64,000 nucleotides of DNA from Trebouxia sp. TZW2008. Lineage: Eukaryota > Chlorophyta > Trebouxiophyceae > Trebouxiales > Trebouxiaceae. Shown in pieces: positions 10,835 through 25,800 of this stretch. Made by a program: the position numbers and the translations under genes. Every line of letters begins with the position of its first letter. Within the stretch, counting starts at the first letter, position 1. The notes below the pieces were generated by a model. That model was not told where the DNA came from, made no database searches, and saw nothing but the letters and a program-made list of their open reading frames with translations. The DNA is taken from contig BDIU01000262.1 in the NCBI GenBank assembly GCA_002118135.1, forward strand, positions 62,228 to 126,227. Direction: 5' to 3'.

Positions 10835-13800
10835 CTAGCATTGGGCAGGAAAGGGACTAGACCCCGGCTCAGGTTGTGTCTGCTGCTGATGCTGATGATG
10901 CTGCTGCTCCTGCTGCTGTGCAGGCTGGGCTGTAGTGTGAGGCAGGTCCTCATCAGCCAAAGGCTCAGCAAGCATAGCAGTATAGCTTGCTGCATGAGTG
11001 GGGTGTACACTCATTGCATCGGCATTGCCTAGGGCTGCTGCATCAGCTAAGCCAGTGGCCTGAGTGGTGTCATCTGCCAACTGGCCCCCATGGAGCTCCT
11101 GCATTCAGCGTTGGCCTGTTAATTCTTTCTGAGCGTAAGTGGTGTTGGTGAATGCGCTCATGGCAGTGCAGGTGGCAGCATGAATGGGGTGTACCCATTG
11201 CATCGGCATTGCCTAGGGCTGCTGCATCAGCTAAGTCAGTGGGTTGAGTGTCATCTGCCAACTGCCCTCCATGCAGCTCCTGTGGCAGTCAGTTTGGAAA
11301 TTGGTTGTCATCAACATCCTTGTGGAGCCACTTCGACTGCTGTGTTGGCTTCTGTTGCGTTTGCTGATGCTGTCATCACTTCAGGCTTGACTCAAGCTTC
11401 AGATTAGGGTATGCAGGTACAGAAAAGAATCATAGACAAGCTATGGCATGCGCATGCATGTACTGCGTGAGTGGTCAAGAGAATCGAAAGCTTGCTGTCA
11501 GATTGAGCCAGAAGATGGCTTGCTTGTGTAGGCACAAGATGGGACAACTGGCACAGACAACCTCATGCTGATGCAAGCATGACAGCATAGAGGCACATAT
11601 CAGGGGCACAGGCAGGCTTCATTGATATCAGTGGCAATATGCAATCCACGTGAGGACTGCAGCAATGTTAGAGGTAATAGGCAAAAAAATAAGAGGGCTG
11701 CAGTGACGTAAAGCCCATGAGCAAAGAAGAAGAGAAAGTCTGCACCTGCAGGTCATCATCTTGACCAGCTTGACTCTGCTCTGGGGAAGGCAGGGCTATT
11801 CCGCTAACAGCCCCATGGCTCGCTGCATTCAACCAATCATTGGAAAATTAGACAATACAGTAGTTTCTTGACACAAGGACACTCTTGTTGCAGGGCCAGT
11901 AAGTTGGGAACCAATCACCAGATTATATTGACTATATATTCCACCTCTACGGCTTAAGGCACTTCTGACTACGGACAATTCAGTGTCAGGACCACTTTTT
12001 TGCCAACTCGATACTGTCACTATAAGGAGGACTCCTCTACAATCTGTTACGGGGACACTCAGTTTGAAAGCTGCAGCTTGAGCCAAAATAATGCATTTGG
12101 CAGCTTTGCAAAGTCTGGGACACATTGCAATGACCTTTTCACCGCTGATGCGCGAGAAAGGTGCTGGGCAAGCATGCCTTTTGCTTTGTAGAAGGCTGCT
12201 GCTGCAACTGCAAAGGAGAAAATAGGATACATGACGTATGCATGACCTACCACCTGAAAATGCTGTTATGCTGTCGCCTTTCCCTGTGACGGTGAAGGTC
12301 ACAAAGAAAGGCCACAATTTCATCAGGCTCTTCCTTTGACAGGTCATGTACAGGTCATGCTTGCTTTATGTCTGATACTACTGGAAGATAGTCACAGCGT
12401 CACAATCTTCTGTGAGTGGTATTTGAAACAAAGCCTGCTGCAACATGCTGGACATGCAAGATGTCTTGTACATGAAAAGCCATGTAAGCTGCATAGTAAA
12501 CAACCTTGTGCATCACAAGCGGTGTCAGAGGCCCAGCCTGCTAAAACATAGTGAACAGACAAGAACCTGTTAATACGGAAAGCGTCACATACTGTGTACA
12601 AAATAATTATACACCAAAAGTGAAGCGAGTCTGAGTTCCTAACTGAGTTGGCTGGCATACCTTTGGCTTTGATAGGGGGCAGCCCCATGGCCCTGCCCTG
12701 CTGCTGGGCAGCTTCCAGCTTGGTGGGGTCAGGGGCAGGGGGTGGGTAGTAAGGGGGCGCAGCCTCACCATTGTGCTTGCCACACAACACCACCTGCAGT
12801 GCACAACAGACAGATACAATCTCAGCCATCATGTGTGCAACCCTCGTCCAGCAATTCTATAGATGAGCACTTGTGATGCAGCAAATCGATCCGATGATCA
12901 AGCCTGATATCAGCACTGCTGGAATCTTCAGGGAAAGGAGGAGTTGATGTTCCAGGAATCAAAGTCAGGGCGTTTGGGCATGTTATCGGATGTCCTTGAG
13001 GCATGCAGGATATGTGCTGAAAGTGAAGGGTGTTTGCACACTGCCAGCATACACGCTGCTGAGCAATGCAAGAGTTGGCTGGACACAGAATCAGGCAGTA
13101 CCTTTGCATGGGGAAGAAGGCGCTGGATATCCTTTGGCATACAGGATGAGTGATATGCAGTGGGGCATCTGATACACTTCACCATGTCCACCCCATCCCC
13201 AGACTTGCGGCACACTGCACAATAGTGCTGGGGGCAGCGGAAGTGGGCGCCCTTCTTTGCCATCTGACTCAACTCCAGTGACTGTGCGCATCTGTATGCC
13301 CAACATTTCATGCTGGAATGATGTCGTTGTGGAACATGCAAGTCATTGCATGTGCAGCCACTCTACAGGAAAACCTTTGTGAATGAATCTTTCCAACAGG
13401 CAGATGACAGCAACGCAAGCAATTCTGGGCTGCTTGTATTTATAGAGCCTGCGTAATGCCTTGCAAGACTTCACTTTGCTGCATGAGTTCTGCCCAGTCT
13501 TGTCACTCAAACATGCAGGGTGTTGCCCTGTGTGCAGAGCTGGCTGTGCACATTGCATGATTCCTCACAAACACAAGGCAAGCTGGAACCTCTGTCATGC
13601 TTGTGCTTGCTAATGTGCACTGTTACCAAGTATAATCGACAACATATGCTTATTCACAAAGAAGGCCAGCAACCCTTGCACTGCGCGACAGAACGACATG
13701 TGCAATGCATAGCAGCACACTTGATATGGTCAAGTGGCCCACAAACCTCAAAAGAGGGTCTTGAAAGCCAGCACCTAACTCTCCACACTGAAAGCGTACT

Positions 13801-16800
13801 TGATACAGGATGCACAGACATGCAAAGAAAAGCAGAGACTTCCTCTTTACTGACAGTGCTTTCATGTGCAGTGATACCAGGCTTACTTGATATGGTAAAA
13901 CCGCCCACAAACCCCAAGGGAGCATTTACGCACTGTAGGGTCTTCAAAGCCAGCACCAAACTCCCCACACACAAAACAGCGCACACGGCCGTGCACACAC
14001 TCAGGACAGAACCAGTTAGCCTGGGTGGCAGGGCTGGGCGCTGAAGCTGGGGTCAAACTGAGGCAGGCTGGATGAAAAGCCCTCAGGCAAGGGCCCTTGC
14101 AGACCAGCAGCTCTGCACAGAAGCAAGGGCTAATGAAAAATTAAAGGGACAGAGGCTTGGGGCAAAATTGGGGTCTCAATAAATAAGCGCAGGTCCACTG
14201 TTCAGGAAATGTACGCAGCCAGATTGATTGAAATGCCCACAGCAGAAACAGCAAGTCATGACAGCATCATATATTGTACCGTTGGCTGAGTGCAACGCTC
14301 TAACTGCGTGAGTCAGCATGAAAGAAGAAGCCTGTGAATTGCTGCGTAAAGTCAGTCATGCTCCATAAATGAATATGAACACTCTGTGCAATTTGCTCAG
14401 CAGCAATACAGCATGTCAATGTCAGTTGAGCAAAGCTCACCAGCTTCATTGCCGCCCTGCTCGCACACGCTGCACAGCATGCTGCACCAGGTCTTGGACT
14501 GCGCCCTGGGCTTGCCTGCCAGCCATCTCTCCCTGTACCCCTCAGCTGCAGCCATCAAAGCAGCAATTACCCTTTGACCTTCTGTCGTAATCACACACGG
14601 GGCCTATCAATGCAGCCAGCAAAGCAGCATTCACCACCCCTGTGACTTGGAGCCCATGGCATGATCAGTGCCAGTCAAGGAGCCAGTCAAAGAAGCTTTC
14701 AACATCACTGCGTTGAATGGCTGCTGACGCCATGAAAAGCTTGCCAGCTAGCCACCTCTCCCTGTACCCCTCAGCTGCAGCCAGCAAAGTGGCATTCGAC
14801 AACACTGTTCAAGCCACAGGCATCATGAGATCAGCCACAGGCATCATGAGAGGAAGTTTCTTGGCAATGCCGCCAGCAACTAGCACGGAGCATGACTATG
14901 TTGCCTGATGGCTGATGCCATGAGGATTGCTGCTCAATGCCTTCTGACAAGACACTTGGCAAGCATATGCACCTCACAAAGCAGACAGTGTTGAACAACA
15001 GGGTGGCATACCTGCAGGTTTGGCCTTCTTGGCTCTTGGGGGTGAGGACTGCTCATCCCCCTCCGCGCTGCGGCCCCTCTTCACCCCGCTGCCCTCAGTC
15101 TGCCCTGGAGAGCTACCCTGTGTGCCCTCTGTCCATCACAAGACCAAAATGTTGTCATCGACAGGGTGTAGCAACTCGACAAGCAAGGCACAGCATAGAA
15201 CCCAGCAGAGAATTGCAATTGACTGGCGAAAGCGGCATATATACAAGACAGCCAGTTGTTGCGCAGGCAGACACCCTAAATAGATTGGGCAGCACAGACA
15301 TGCATGACAAATCAAACATGTGTCGCTGACTCATCCAGCATTTTGAGGATGAAACTTAATTGATGGAATTAAGAACAGTAGCACATCACTCAATCTGATG
15401 CAACTTACTATGCAAAACGGCATCATGGTATAAAAATGGCAGATCTCCAATGTGCACTGTCAGTGCTACCAGTTTGCACTACTGTGTTGTGGCAAATAGT
15501 GGTTCAATGACAGAGGCCGGCTCTTGAGCTGATACGAGTCTGCAAAAGACACAAAGGGCAGGGCAATCACCTACCAGGGCTTTCTCCCTCGCCGCTAGGG
15601 TTTGCCACACCCATAGCCAGCCCTCCTATGGCCTGTTGTTGCCCAGCTGCAGCCTGACTCAACCCTTGGGGCTGAGTCGCGCCCTGAGCTGCCTCAGGCT
15701 GAGTCACTGGCAGCTGCACATGTGGCTTTGCGCCCAGAGCAGCTTGCACCTGAATCAGTGAACTAAAATGCTCTCCACTTGACCGATTGATGTACAGAGA
15801 ATGTTACGCGTTCTTTATTGCCTTTTCTTTTTATCAATTCATTCAGTCATTCATTCATGCTACACATGCGCTAGACAGGCTTAGCAGGCCCAGCTAGGTA
15901 TGTACTGCATCAATCAAGTGTCTGCAACCAGTTTTACAGAAAAAGTCGCGTACTCTGTATTGCATTTTGACGCAAGATTATGACACGTTTCATTCACTGT
16001 GCACCTCAGTGATTAATCAAGCAGCATTTACTGCCATGAAAGGTCCAGAGTTTACACGGGTATCAGTGAGTGAGCTTCATCTGAAAGGCACCCGACATTG
16101 CTCATGAGAAACTGCATATGGTGACCTGCTGACCTGAAGCAGTGCATTGCCATGTGTGGGGTCTGCTGCTGTCTGTCCGTGTGTGCCCAGCTGAGACTGT
16201 CTGTAGGCCTGGGTGTAGTCAAAGGAGGGCTGGTACTGCATGGGCAGGGTTGACTGATGCACTGGCTGCAGTGCTCCTGCTGGCAGGTTGGCCTTTGCCT
16301 GCGAGGCTAGCTGTGCTTGTTGATGCTGCTGTGCAAGGGGAATTCCTGCAGTGCAACAGTCAATGCAATTTGTGACTGTCGTCGCTTGTGCAGCAAACGC
16401 AACATGTCAGCAAGTCAAAGGAGGGATGGTGCTGCATGGAAAAGGTGGACTGATGGACTGGCTGCAATGCTCCTGCTGGCGCTGCTGTGCAAGCGGAATT
16501 CCTGCAGAGCAGGAGTCATTGCAATATGTGAAAATGGTCAAATATGCAGCAGAGCAACACTTCAGGACTTGCCTTGATCTGCAACTATTGTCTCTTGTGC
16601 AGCAAGAGCAACACATAGGTGCCAACGCTGAGTATACAAGGGCCCTGGCCTGGTAATGTCTAGCACTGTGACTACCCTCGCCTATCTGAACAAGCGTGAC
16701 ATCACAACACACAGACTTGCTGCTGCATAACGCAAGCTTTTTCCGAGTCTGCTGTCAATGCTTGGACTGTGTGCAGCTTTCTTGGGCATCGTTGCTTAGG

Positions 16801-19800
16801 TGAAGGCTTGCTCTGACTTGACCTTACCTTGCAATTGAGACAGCGTCTGAGCATATGGCAGGGCTGCAGTCCCAGCAGTGCCGGGCACAACAGGCCTTCC
16901 CAGACCCGTCATTCCAAGGGCTGTGTTTGGCTGTGGGATGACTCCAGCCAGCAATTGAGCTCCATTGGTACCCTGCACAACAAGCACACCTTAAAGCCAT
17001 CCAGTGGCAAGGCTGTTTTACCCAGGGCCTAGGCGTACAGCAGTGCCAGGCAGCATATGGATCAGACCTGTGAAAGTCGGCTGTTTTAAAAGCTACATGG
17101 CTGATGGCTTGACTTAATTGCATGGGATACCATGGCAGCAGTGTGCTGACCTTGGGCAAAGACTTGCAGCTGCTCATGACCCATGCTGACTACAGTAACT
17201 GCATCACATTGCAAGGAAGGGACAGTGTCTACTCAAAGCAAGTTAGTGGACTGTTTGGTCTCAATCACTGTGCAGCTGTGCAGGTATAGGATACCATTCA
17301 TCAGCACAATCATCTTACTGCAACCTGAGTCAAAGATCCCTCTGTAGTCTCAGTGATGTTGCAGACAACCTGTTCAGGCTCAAGCTTGTTGTTTTATGTG
17401 ACAGACCTGTGCAGCAGCCATGGCAGCTCAGCCAGCCTCCTTATTGCTCTGCCATTTGAGCCAACACAAAGCGAAGTTCTCATGCAGACAGAGACTATAC
17501 ATGCCATATGGCATGACGCTAAACACACAAGCTTGTTTTGGGGGGCTACAGACTGCATGGTATGATGCAGACCTGTGCAGCCATGGCAGCTCGGCCAGCC
17601 TCCTTCTGCTCTGCCACTTGAGCCACAACAGCCCTAGCCTCCAGAGCCCGCCGCATCCTTTCCGCATTCATTGCTGCAGCCGCCTGCACAGACATTGTTT
17701 CATGACGCTGAGCCACACTATAGTGACAACAGGTTTGATGATGATAACAGTAGCAATGGCGAAGTATATGTTGTAGAACAGATGCTCAGCATGTGAGGTA
17801 CAAGACAGGCTTGACAAGCTAGATCTAGCAAACAGTTGGCATGAAGCAGCTGTGGTCAAAGTGCTATGTAGCCAGTGTGACGTTGTAAAATAGCAGTCAG
17901 AGCTTGCCAGGGCAGGTTTCGGCAGGTCTCTCATGTGTATAACAAGTTGTAATGAATTATGGCAACAATGGACTACCTGCTGTGAGCGTTCTGCAGCTGC
18001 CCTTCTATTGGCATCCCTGATGAGAGCCTCCTGTTTCGCCTTCTCCCTCTTCTCAGCTTCAGCTTGCCTGTTGCATGTCACACAGTTCTTCTGAGCATGC
18101 ATGTTGTCTGCTGGAATATGGCAGATTACCTTGCATTCAGCCATGCAAGCTTGATATGAGATGTCTCTGAAGCTCAGTGAGCAGCCACACCTTGCTAGAA
18201 CAAATGCACAATACCCACTCCACCCTGGCAAGGCTTCTTGCAAGCTCATTTGTCACACAGCTTGCAGCGATCCTACTGATCACTCCTGTGCTGTATTTTG
18301 CACTGCATACAATAGCTCTGAAGCTCGCTGAGCATCACAAGCAGCAGCAGCAGATGCAGTCAGGGTTGCAGCAGACAATGCAGCATCAGGTACAGCAGAT
18401 GGTGCAGCAGAAGCTACGAGCTGTGTGACCATGCAAAGATTGTGAGTGAAGCAACAGGTGGTATGAGACACCAGGCTCACCTGTAGCGCTCCTTAGCCTT
18501 GCGCAGCTCGCCTCCTCGATCCTCCATGACCTGTACACAGCAAGTCCCGCTTGGCATACAGGCTTTCATTGTACTGGCAGTAGCAAGAAAATGTCCTGGA
18601 TACATAGCTTAGCATGCAGTCTTGCACTATTTGTGGCTGTGGAAAACATTGTCCTGCCCTTACAGCCCCCCTGAGAAGAATTCCCTGCACGACGCAGGTT
18701 ATGGCAGACACTGTCCTGCCCCGAATGTCCCCTGAAAATGATGTCTTGCACAGTGCAGGCTGCAACCAACACAATTTCTATCTGAAGTCCTCTCATCTAT
18801 CTGAAGGTGCAGCCTTGCACTATGCAGGCTGTAGTCCTGTCCTGCACTTGGCAGCATGTGAACATGCTCAACGCAACCTGAACCCATTTGCTGGACCTGC
18901 TCATCAGCCAGTGGCTGGAGGTTGCAGTGAGCACATTCACATCTGCAGGCAGCCCAAGCTCGCAGGAAGTCTGATGAATCCATACAGCGTGAAGCATGCT
19001 GGAGGCAATGTGCAGCGGGGTTGGCTCTGGCATGCTTTCCTCTCCTAGACGCCACAGGACACAAAGGTACAAAGCGGGATTGTGTGCACGATGATGACCA
19101 GTGGCTTCAGGCCAGAAACAAAAGTGTCAAGAGTCCATCATCAACACCAAGTTTTGTTCAGTTATTTGAAGTGCCAAGACTGACCTGCCATGGGCACACC
19201 AGCTTACGCCAGGGTCGACCAGTGCACCTTGATATGGACAGAAACCTTTTACAAGGCAGAATGTTACTGACCAAATTTCCCAATGCAGGTAGTAGAATTG
19301 TCAAGACTGACCTGCCATGGGCACACCAGCTTGGGCCAACCAGGGGGTGTGTCAGAGTCCCACGCCACATCCAAAGCATTCCAGGGGTCCACACTCTGTG
19401 CTGCAACATCAGCCATGCCTTGACCTGCAAGCTGCGGTGGCACAGCACTAGCAGCAGCAGCTTCTGCTGCAGGCGTCTGGCCTGTTTGCTGACTAAATGT
19501 GGTGTTGATGGCTGCTGTCACAGCTGTGTTGACAGCAGCCTGACTGTCTGTTGCTGAGCCATTAGCGTTGGCAGGGGTCGCTGCTGCTTGCTGATACAAA
19601 CTGCTGGGTGTAGTGGTGCCAGCCGCTTCTGTCTGAACAGCAGGTGCATTGGGTCCAGGCTGGGTTGCAGCGGCGGCGGTGCCGGCAGCAGAGGTGGCAG
19701 GCTGTGGCTGGGCAGCAGCAGATGTCAAATTGCTGGGGTCCTGCGTGAGCACTGCAGCAGAAGATGCTGGGTTCAAGCCTGCTTGTAGGCCTGCTGTTAC

Positions 19801-22800
19801 ACCGACTGAGGGCGGCTGCTGCTGCTGTTGGGTGCCATTTTGCTGTGGTGCTAAGGATGGGTCCCCAGCATAGGCTGCTGCAGCTGGGCTGGTGGTGGTG
19901 TTTTGCACAGCTGATGCAGACCCTAGCAACCCAACGGCAGACCCAGGCTGTGGCACAGCCCCACCAGAGGCAGTGATGCCACCAGGCAGAGCCCCAGCGG
20001 AGGCGACCACAGCGCCTGGCACAGCCTTGGCAGGGTCATTCGCAGCTGCAGTGGCAGCAGCTGTAGAAGGTGCTTGGGAAGCAGCTATACCTGCTGTGGT
20101 GGCTGTTGAGACTGCGGCTGGAGCAACAGCAGCGGGGCTGGTGTTCGGGGAAGGAGACGCTACTCCAGTGGTTGGGCGTACAGCCGGCAAGCTCTGACGC
20201 AGGACACCAGTGCAAAAACGAGTGTCTGGGCGAGGCTTGGTCAGGTGATCCAGCACTGTGCCTGTGAATGGCATCTTGACTGGCATGCCTGCAAAAACAC
20301 AGACTTAGGGTTGGTATGCCTGCTGCGAAATGCCTACTTGCAGCGTCTAGGTTGTAGCTGCACCACGGTCCTGTCTGACAACCAGCAGCTCAGAGCTCAG
20401 GTAAGACGACTCTCTAACCCAAACACAGCATCAAGACAAGAAGCTCTGACAGGCTTTTCCAATGTTCACAAGCAAAGAAAGGCACTCAGCACTTGTGCTA
20501 AATCACCAGAGCATAACACCTGCCGGCCAGGGAACAGACAGAGCCCTGTTGCAGAGCTGCACAGGCGCCAGGAACTCAGCAGCACACGTCATGCCATCTT
20601 TGATGCGTGACCAATCATGAGGATGACACTTTACAGTTGGGATTGACCAGCATGATGAGTTTGGTTAGTGTTGCAGGTTGCATACCTGCTGGCCAGGGAA
20701 CAGATAGAGCCCTGTTGCAGAGCTGCACAGGCACTAGGAACTCAGCAGCGCGCGTCATGCCAGCCTTGACGTGCAGGGCAACAGCCAACAGGCTGCGCTC
20801 CTTCCTCCAGAATCTGACACGGTCTTCCCCAGGCAGCATATGGGGGACGGGGAGAGGGAGAGTGGGGACCCCCTCCCCCTCTGTCAGGGTCAGCAGGTTG
20901 CTGTCATCCAGAGCATTGTTCAGCAGACGGGCAGGCCTTTGAGTTGGGCGCTGCAAAGCCTGTCGGATCTGCACAGTAAATTTGGAGCATTACACAGGGA
21001 TGATGCAAGGTGTATGGGGGCAGCATGTGGGGGCCGAGGAGGGTGGGCACCCCCTCCCCCTCTGTCAGGGTCAGCAAGCTGCTGTCATCCAGTGCATGAT
21101 TCAGCGGCCGGGCAGGGCTTTGTGTTGGATGCTGCAAAGCATGCCGATCTGCACAGCAAAGTTGGGGCGCAAGGCAAAGATGATGCAGGGCGTATGGGGA
21201 GCGAGGCATATGAGGCGGGCAGAGGGAGGTTAGGCCACCCCTCACTGTCTGTTAGGGTCAAACAGGCGACTGTCATCTAGGGCATTGTTGAGCAGGCAGG
21301 CTGACATTTGTGTTGGGCACTGCAAAGCCTGCCAGAGCAGCACAGCAAGCATGGGATACCAAAATGATGCATCAAGGCATGAAAACAGGCAATAGCATGC
21401 CTACTCTGTACATTGATATGGTCGTGCACATGCCATGCTGATACTAAGATATGCAGGCGACGCTCAACAGCACCTTTGGCAATCAGCATGAATGAGCACA
21501 GCATCCAACCAGTGTACCACAGCGCAACAGGGCTGCATTTGCAAGGCACTAAGTTCCTGAGCTGCTTCACACCTTTTTGGGCACAAGTTGAGAGCCATGG
21601 TCTAGCATATACAAGCCAGCCGCATTAGAGCGCCTGCTGCGTGTTAGTCTCTGCCCCTCAACGCTCTCGTCATCTGACCCCTGCTCTTCAGCATCGCCCT
21701 CCTCCATTGCCACAGTCTCTTCTATGTCCCCTGTACAGCAACCTCACTGGGATTGCTATCATTGCTCATCTTTTGACAAGCTTCCAGAGACCCAACAGGG
21801 GTTCCTCAGGACTATTCAAAGCAGCATATAAGGATATTCAATACAAGGACATACTTGTAGTGAGCGCCATGCAATCAGGTATTAATCAGTGCACTCAGCC
21901 TGCAGTGCTGCTTCTGAGTAAGGATGACTCCATGCAAGGACGATTATTTGGCAAGCACAGAAGTGGCCATAAGAAGCAACCAGTGTACCTTGCTCAGCCC
22001 CCTCTTCTTCCTCCGTTGCGCCAGCCTGCCCGTCTGAGGATGGCCCTGCAGCCAGGCCATGCTGTGCATGCTGTGGCGCTTCCTGTTTGAACGCAGCCTG
22101 ACCAGCGCTCTGGAAATTTGAAGCAGCTCCAGATTCCTGCTTGATGCCTGGCTCTGACTTGATGTCAGAATCTGGTTTGATGCCAGTTGCTGGTTTCATG
22201 TCAGATTCTGGTTTGGCATTGAAATGCTGTGTGGGGAGGTCTGCCAGTGATGGGCTGTGTCCTGCTTCTGACATCTCAGCGTCTGTTGAAGCAAGGCCGT
22301 TGGTGGCCAATGAGGGAGCAGATGGCAGGCGCTGCGGCAGCTGGTGTGGCAGGTGCTGTGGAAGCTGCCTGAAGCCGTGCTGGAAGGTGAAATGGGTCCA
22401 GTCAATCTCATCATCTTCACCGGGCACTGCTGCCTGCATTTAACACGAAGGACATGAGCATAGTATGTAACACATTCTGACATGTGTGATGTCTGGGTTT
22501 GGGGCTCAAGTCCTGTCTTGCCAGGCTGGTAAATGCAGCAATACTAGCCTCATCTCATTGGCACAGCCTGTTTGGTCAAGCTCAAGCCTTCTGCACATTC
22601 GGCTTAGTAGACACTGCTTATAACACTGTGCAAACAGCAGGGTCTGCAAAGCATGCAGCAGCAGTAGATCAGGACTATTGACGCCAGAGATTGTTCATGT
22701 CTCCTGCTTGCATCACTGTGCACGCTGCAATGATCATGTCCAGGAGAAGTAGGACAGCTGGAGTTTGATGCTGCTGGGCTAATTTTGCCAACAGTTGCAT

Positions 22801-25800
22801 TCCCCTCTCTTGATCAGGGGCACGCTGATCTGCATTGTCAGGCAGCGTTCTGTGAAAGCAGGTGGTTGTCCTTGTCAGACATTAGCATTTTAAAAACGAC
22901 AAGCATGTCCATTCACAAGCACTGAACAGCTGTCCTGCAGCAAATTGAGTCTGTGCAATCAACCACAAGGAAGAATGGCTTTTGCTCTATTACACAGTAG
23001 GAAGAGAGGGGTGGCATTGAAAATTTCGCAATCATTTTCACTGGACAGTGTCAAATTTGTCATTTTGAGGGGCAGTGCTGCCCTGAAATGGGGTGTGCAG
23101 GGGCCTCAGGGGGCGGGCAGAGACCTCTGGCAGTGTAGACTGGACCACATTACAATGTGCAATCATTCATGCTAGACAGTGTCATGAGCGTCATCTGTTG
23201 TCTATATGAGCAGAACTGACCTGGGTTGGAATGGCAGAGTCTCTCTCCAGCAGGAGCCAGGCTGTGCAGGGGGGCTCAGGAGGGCGGGGAGGGACCCCTG
23301 GCAGGGTAGCCTGGGACCGCATTGCAGCCTGCCTCTGGGAAGCAGGCAGGTGCTCTACCACACACGCCATCTGCATTGATACCAACACCAACGTTATCAG
23401 GCTTGTTGCCGGGATATGCAGCTTGCAGGCAAGCTTGTGTAGCACAGAAACTGCAGGACTATGGACAAGATGCAGGTGCAAGACATAGAAATGACTCATG
23501 CTCAACGCACTGATGCTTTGTGCCATGCTTGGCCTGCCTGTTGGGGGAGCAGACACATGCTGCACCAGACAAGGGAAACGCCATTGGAACACAAGTTCAG
23601 CAGAGAATCTGTTTGATTTCATACATGTGTGCCTGCTTTGAGGTTCGTTGTGGTCAATGCATGACAGCAGCAGCAGCGAGCGGAAAACAATTGCTTGACT
23701 ATGCAAGTTTGGACAAGGGCCTGCTTTCACGCTGCCTCACATGTACGTCTGACATCAGGAACAATACAGCGCAAAGCAAAATACCTGCTTGACTTTGCAG
23801 TCCTGCATGGGCGCCCAGGAGTCCAGCCAGGCAGGGATGGCAGGCACAGTGCGCTCCTGCTGCCGGATGTGGGCTTCGTACCCAGACTTGAACAGCACCA
23901 CATCCTGCACAACCACGAGTGTGGCTTACATGATTGAATCTTTAGTTACCGGTGGTGATCAACAGTAGTCACAAAACAGGACAGTCACAGCATCGTGTGA
24001 GCTTGTAACAACACCTCCTGCGACAGGGAGGCAAGGCAAGGAAGAGAAAGAGTTCCTTTTGGGCTTCAAAAAGCTGCTGAGGCTGGTGGCAATCAGAGCA
24101 ATGGCGCTGAGAAATATCAAACAGCTGCCATCCAGCTGTGTCAGAAAAGATGCCACAAAAGCGGTACCTGTGGAGGCTGAGGGATAGCTCAGGTAGCAGC
24201 GCTGCCTCTGGGCTGACTGCAGCGTGATGGGATGCAACAGCTAAGATGCTCTTGCATAATACATGGGAGGAGAATTGATGGCAACAAGATCCCTGGGACC
24301 TGATGAAGGTAGCATGGGGGAAGTAAACAGCGATTGGTGCAACGGAAGCATGATATGTCGCGACAATTAGAACGTATGAGAGGTGTGGCACAGCGAGAAT
24401 ACCTGTGGCGGCTGAGGGATGTAGCCCAGGTAGCAGCGCTGCCTCTGGGCAGATTGCAGCAGCTCTTGAGGAGTGACCAAGCCTAGGTCACCTTCACGGC
24501 GGCAGTGTGCTGCCAGCTGACCACCCAGTGCTGCAGCCTGCATCCGTACAAACATATTGACTATGATACAATGGGTCCCTGTAAATCTGCAACATGCAAC
24601 TGGCAAAACATAATGATGGTCAAGTCCAGTGCTGCAGCTTGCGTCGTGCAAGTATACAGTGCACCACCATACACAGGTCATGCCAACAGTTTCCCCCAGC
24701 TGAGAGTCCAGGGCTGCAGCCTGCAACATGCAGAGGATGACCCCCTGTGTTGCCAAATGAAGCCAACAGCTGTTTGTGGCCTAATGTAGTTGGAAGCGTG
24801 ACATAGCGCAGCAGCAAGCAGGACAATCTCAGCTGACTTGGCTGCTATCAGGTATGTTTGCAGGTAGGTAAGTATGTATGAACATGGTATGGGCTTCCCT
24901 TGCAAAGCCATCAACCAGAAAGCAGGTAATGCACGCACAACATGATTCAGTGAGTCAGCTGCAACAGTCTATGCAACAAGACTGTCTTTTGTGTATTGTG
25001 AAAACAAGGATGTGTCATGCAGGGGTCTGTTATCTGGCACTCAGGGAATGAAGCAGCTGCTTTGTGGTATCTTTTGCAAAATCACTGGGCGGCCGACCCT
25101 TTGAGTTTCTGCTTTGGCGTCAATGAATGTATCATCTGTGCAATATGTGTGTGCATGAGTGAGGTGTGCAGTGTGTGTATACGGATGACCTGTGCAATGT
25201 TGCACGTAGCTTCAAGCTGGTCCCTGAACCAGCCCCTACGTCGGCCCCAGCCACTGCCCCTCAGCAGGTCCTCATACAGCAGGTCCTCTATCAGCCACAG
25301 CAGCCGAGCAAATTGGGGCCCTGTGAACATGGCACATCATACAGTTCATGCATATGGCCCTGTCGTCTGCTCAAATCAAATGTTGGCAAATGTGATCAGT
25401 ATAGACATTGGCTGTGCCATCAAGGGCAGCATTCTGAATGCGTAGTGCTAGTGTTGTGCATTAAGGCATGCACCAATTTCCTGAGCGTTGCCTGGCGGAT
25501 GGCCCAATAACAATGACATAACATTGAGGCGCCATGGGAGCTGGGATGTACGCTGCAAGTAACAATTGGTAAGACAGGCAAGTGCACAAAAGCATTGTGT
25601 ATGTACACGCTTTGAGAGAATGAGCCTGCCTGTGACCGCCTTGGGTAGGAGGGCTTGGACAGCTGCCCTAGACTGCAGCCACTCCAGGTCCTTGTTCCAG
25701 AAGGGCGCTGTGGCAAGCAGCCGCAGCAGCTCCTGCTGCAGCGGCTTGCTGGGATGAATAACAGGCTGAGAACCTGCAGCCATGAACAGAACACCAGTTA

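Noticed and set aside
18177..18428. Plus-strand Gln-rich open frame (HHKQQQQMQ..)
   Set aside because: It is the complement of intronic CTG/CAG-rich sequence between two coiled-coil exons on the other strand; no start context or partner exon.
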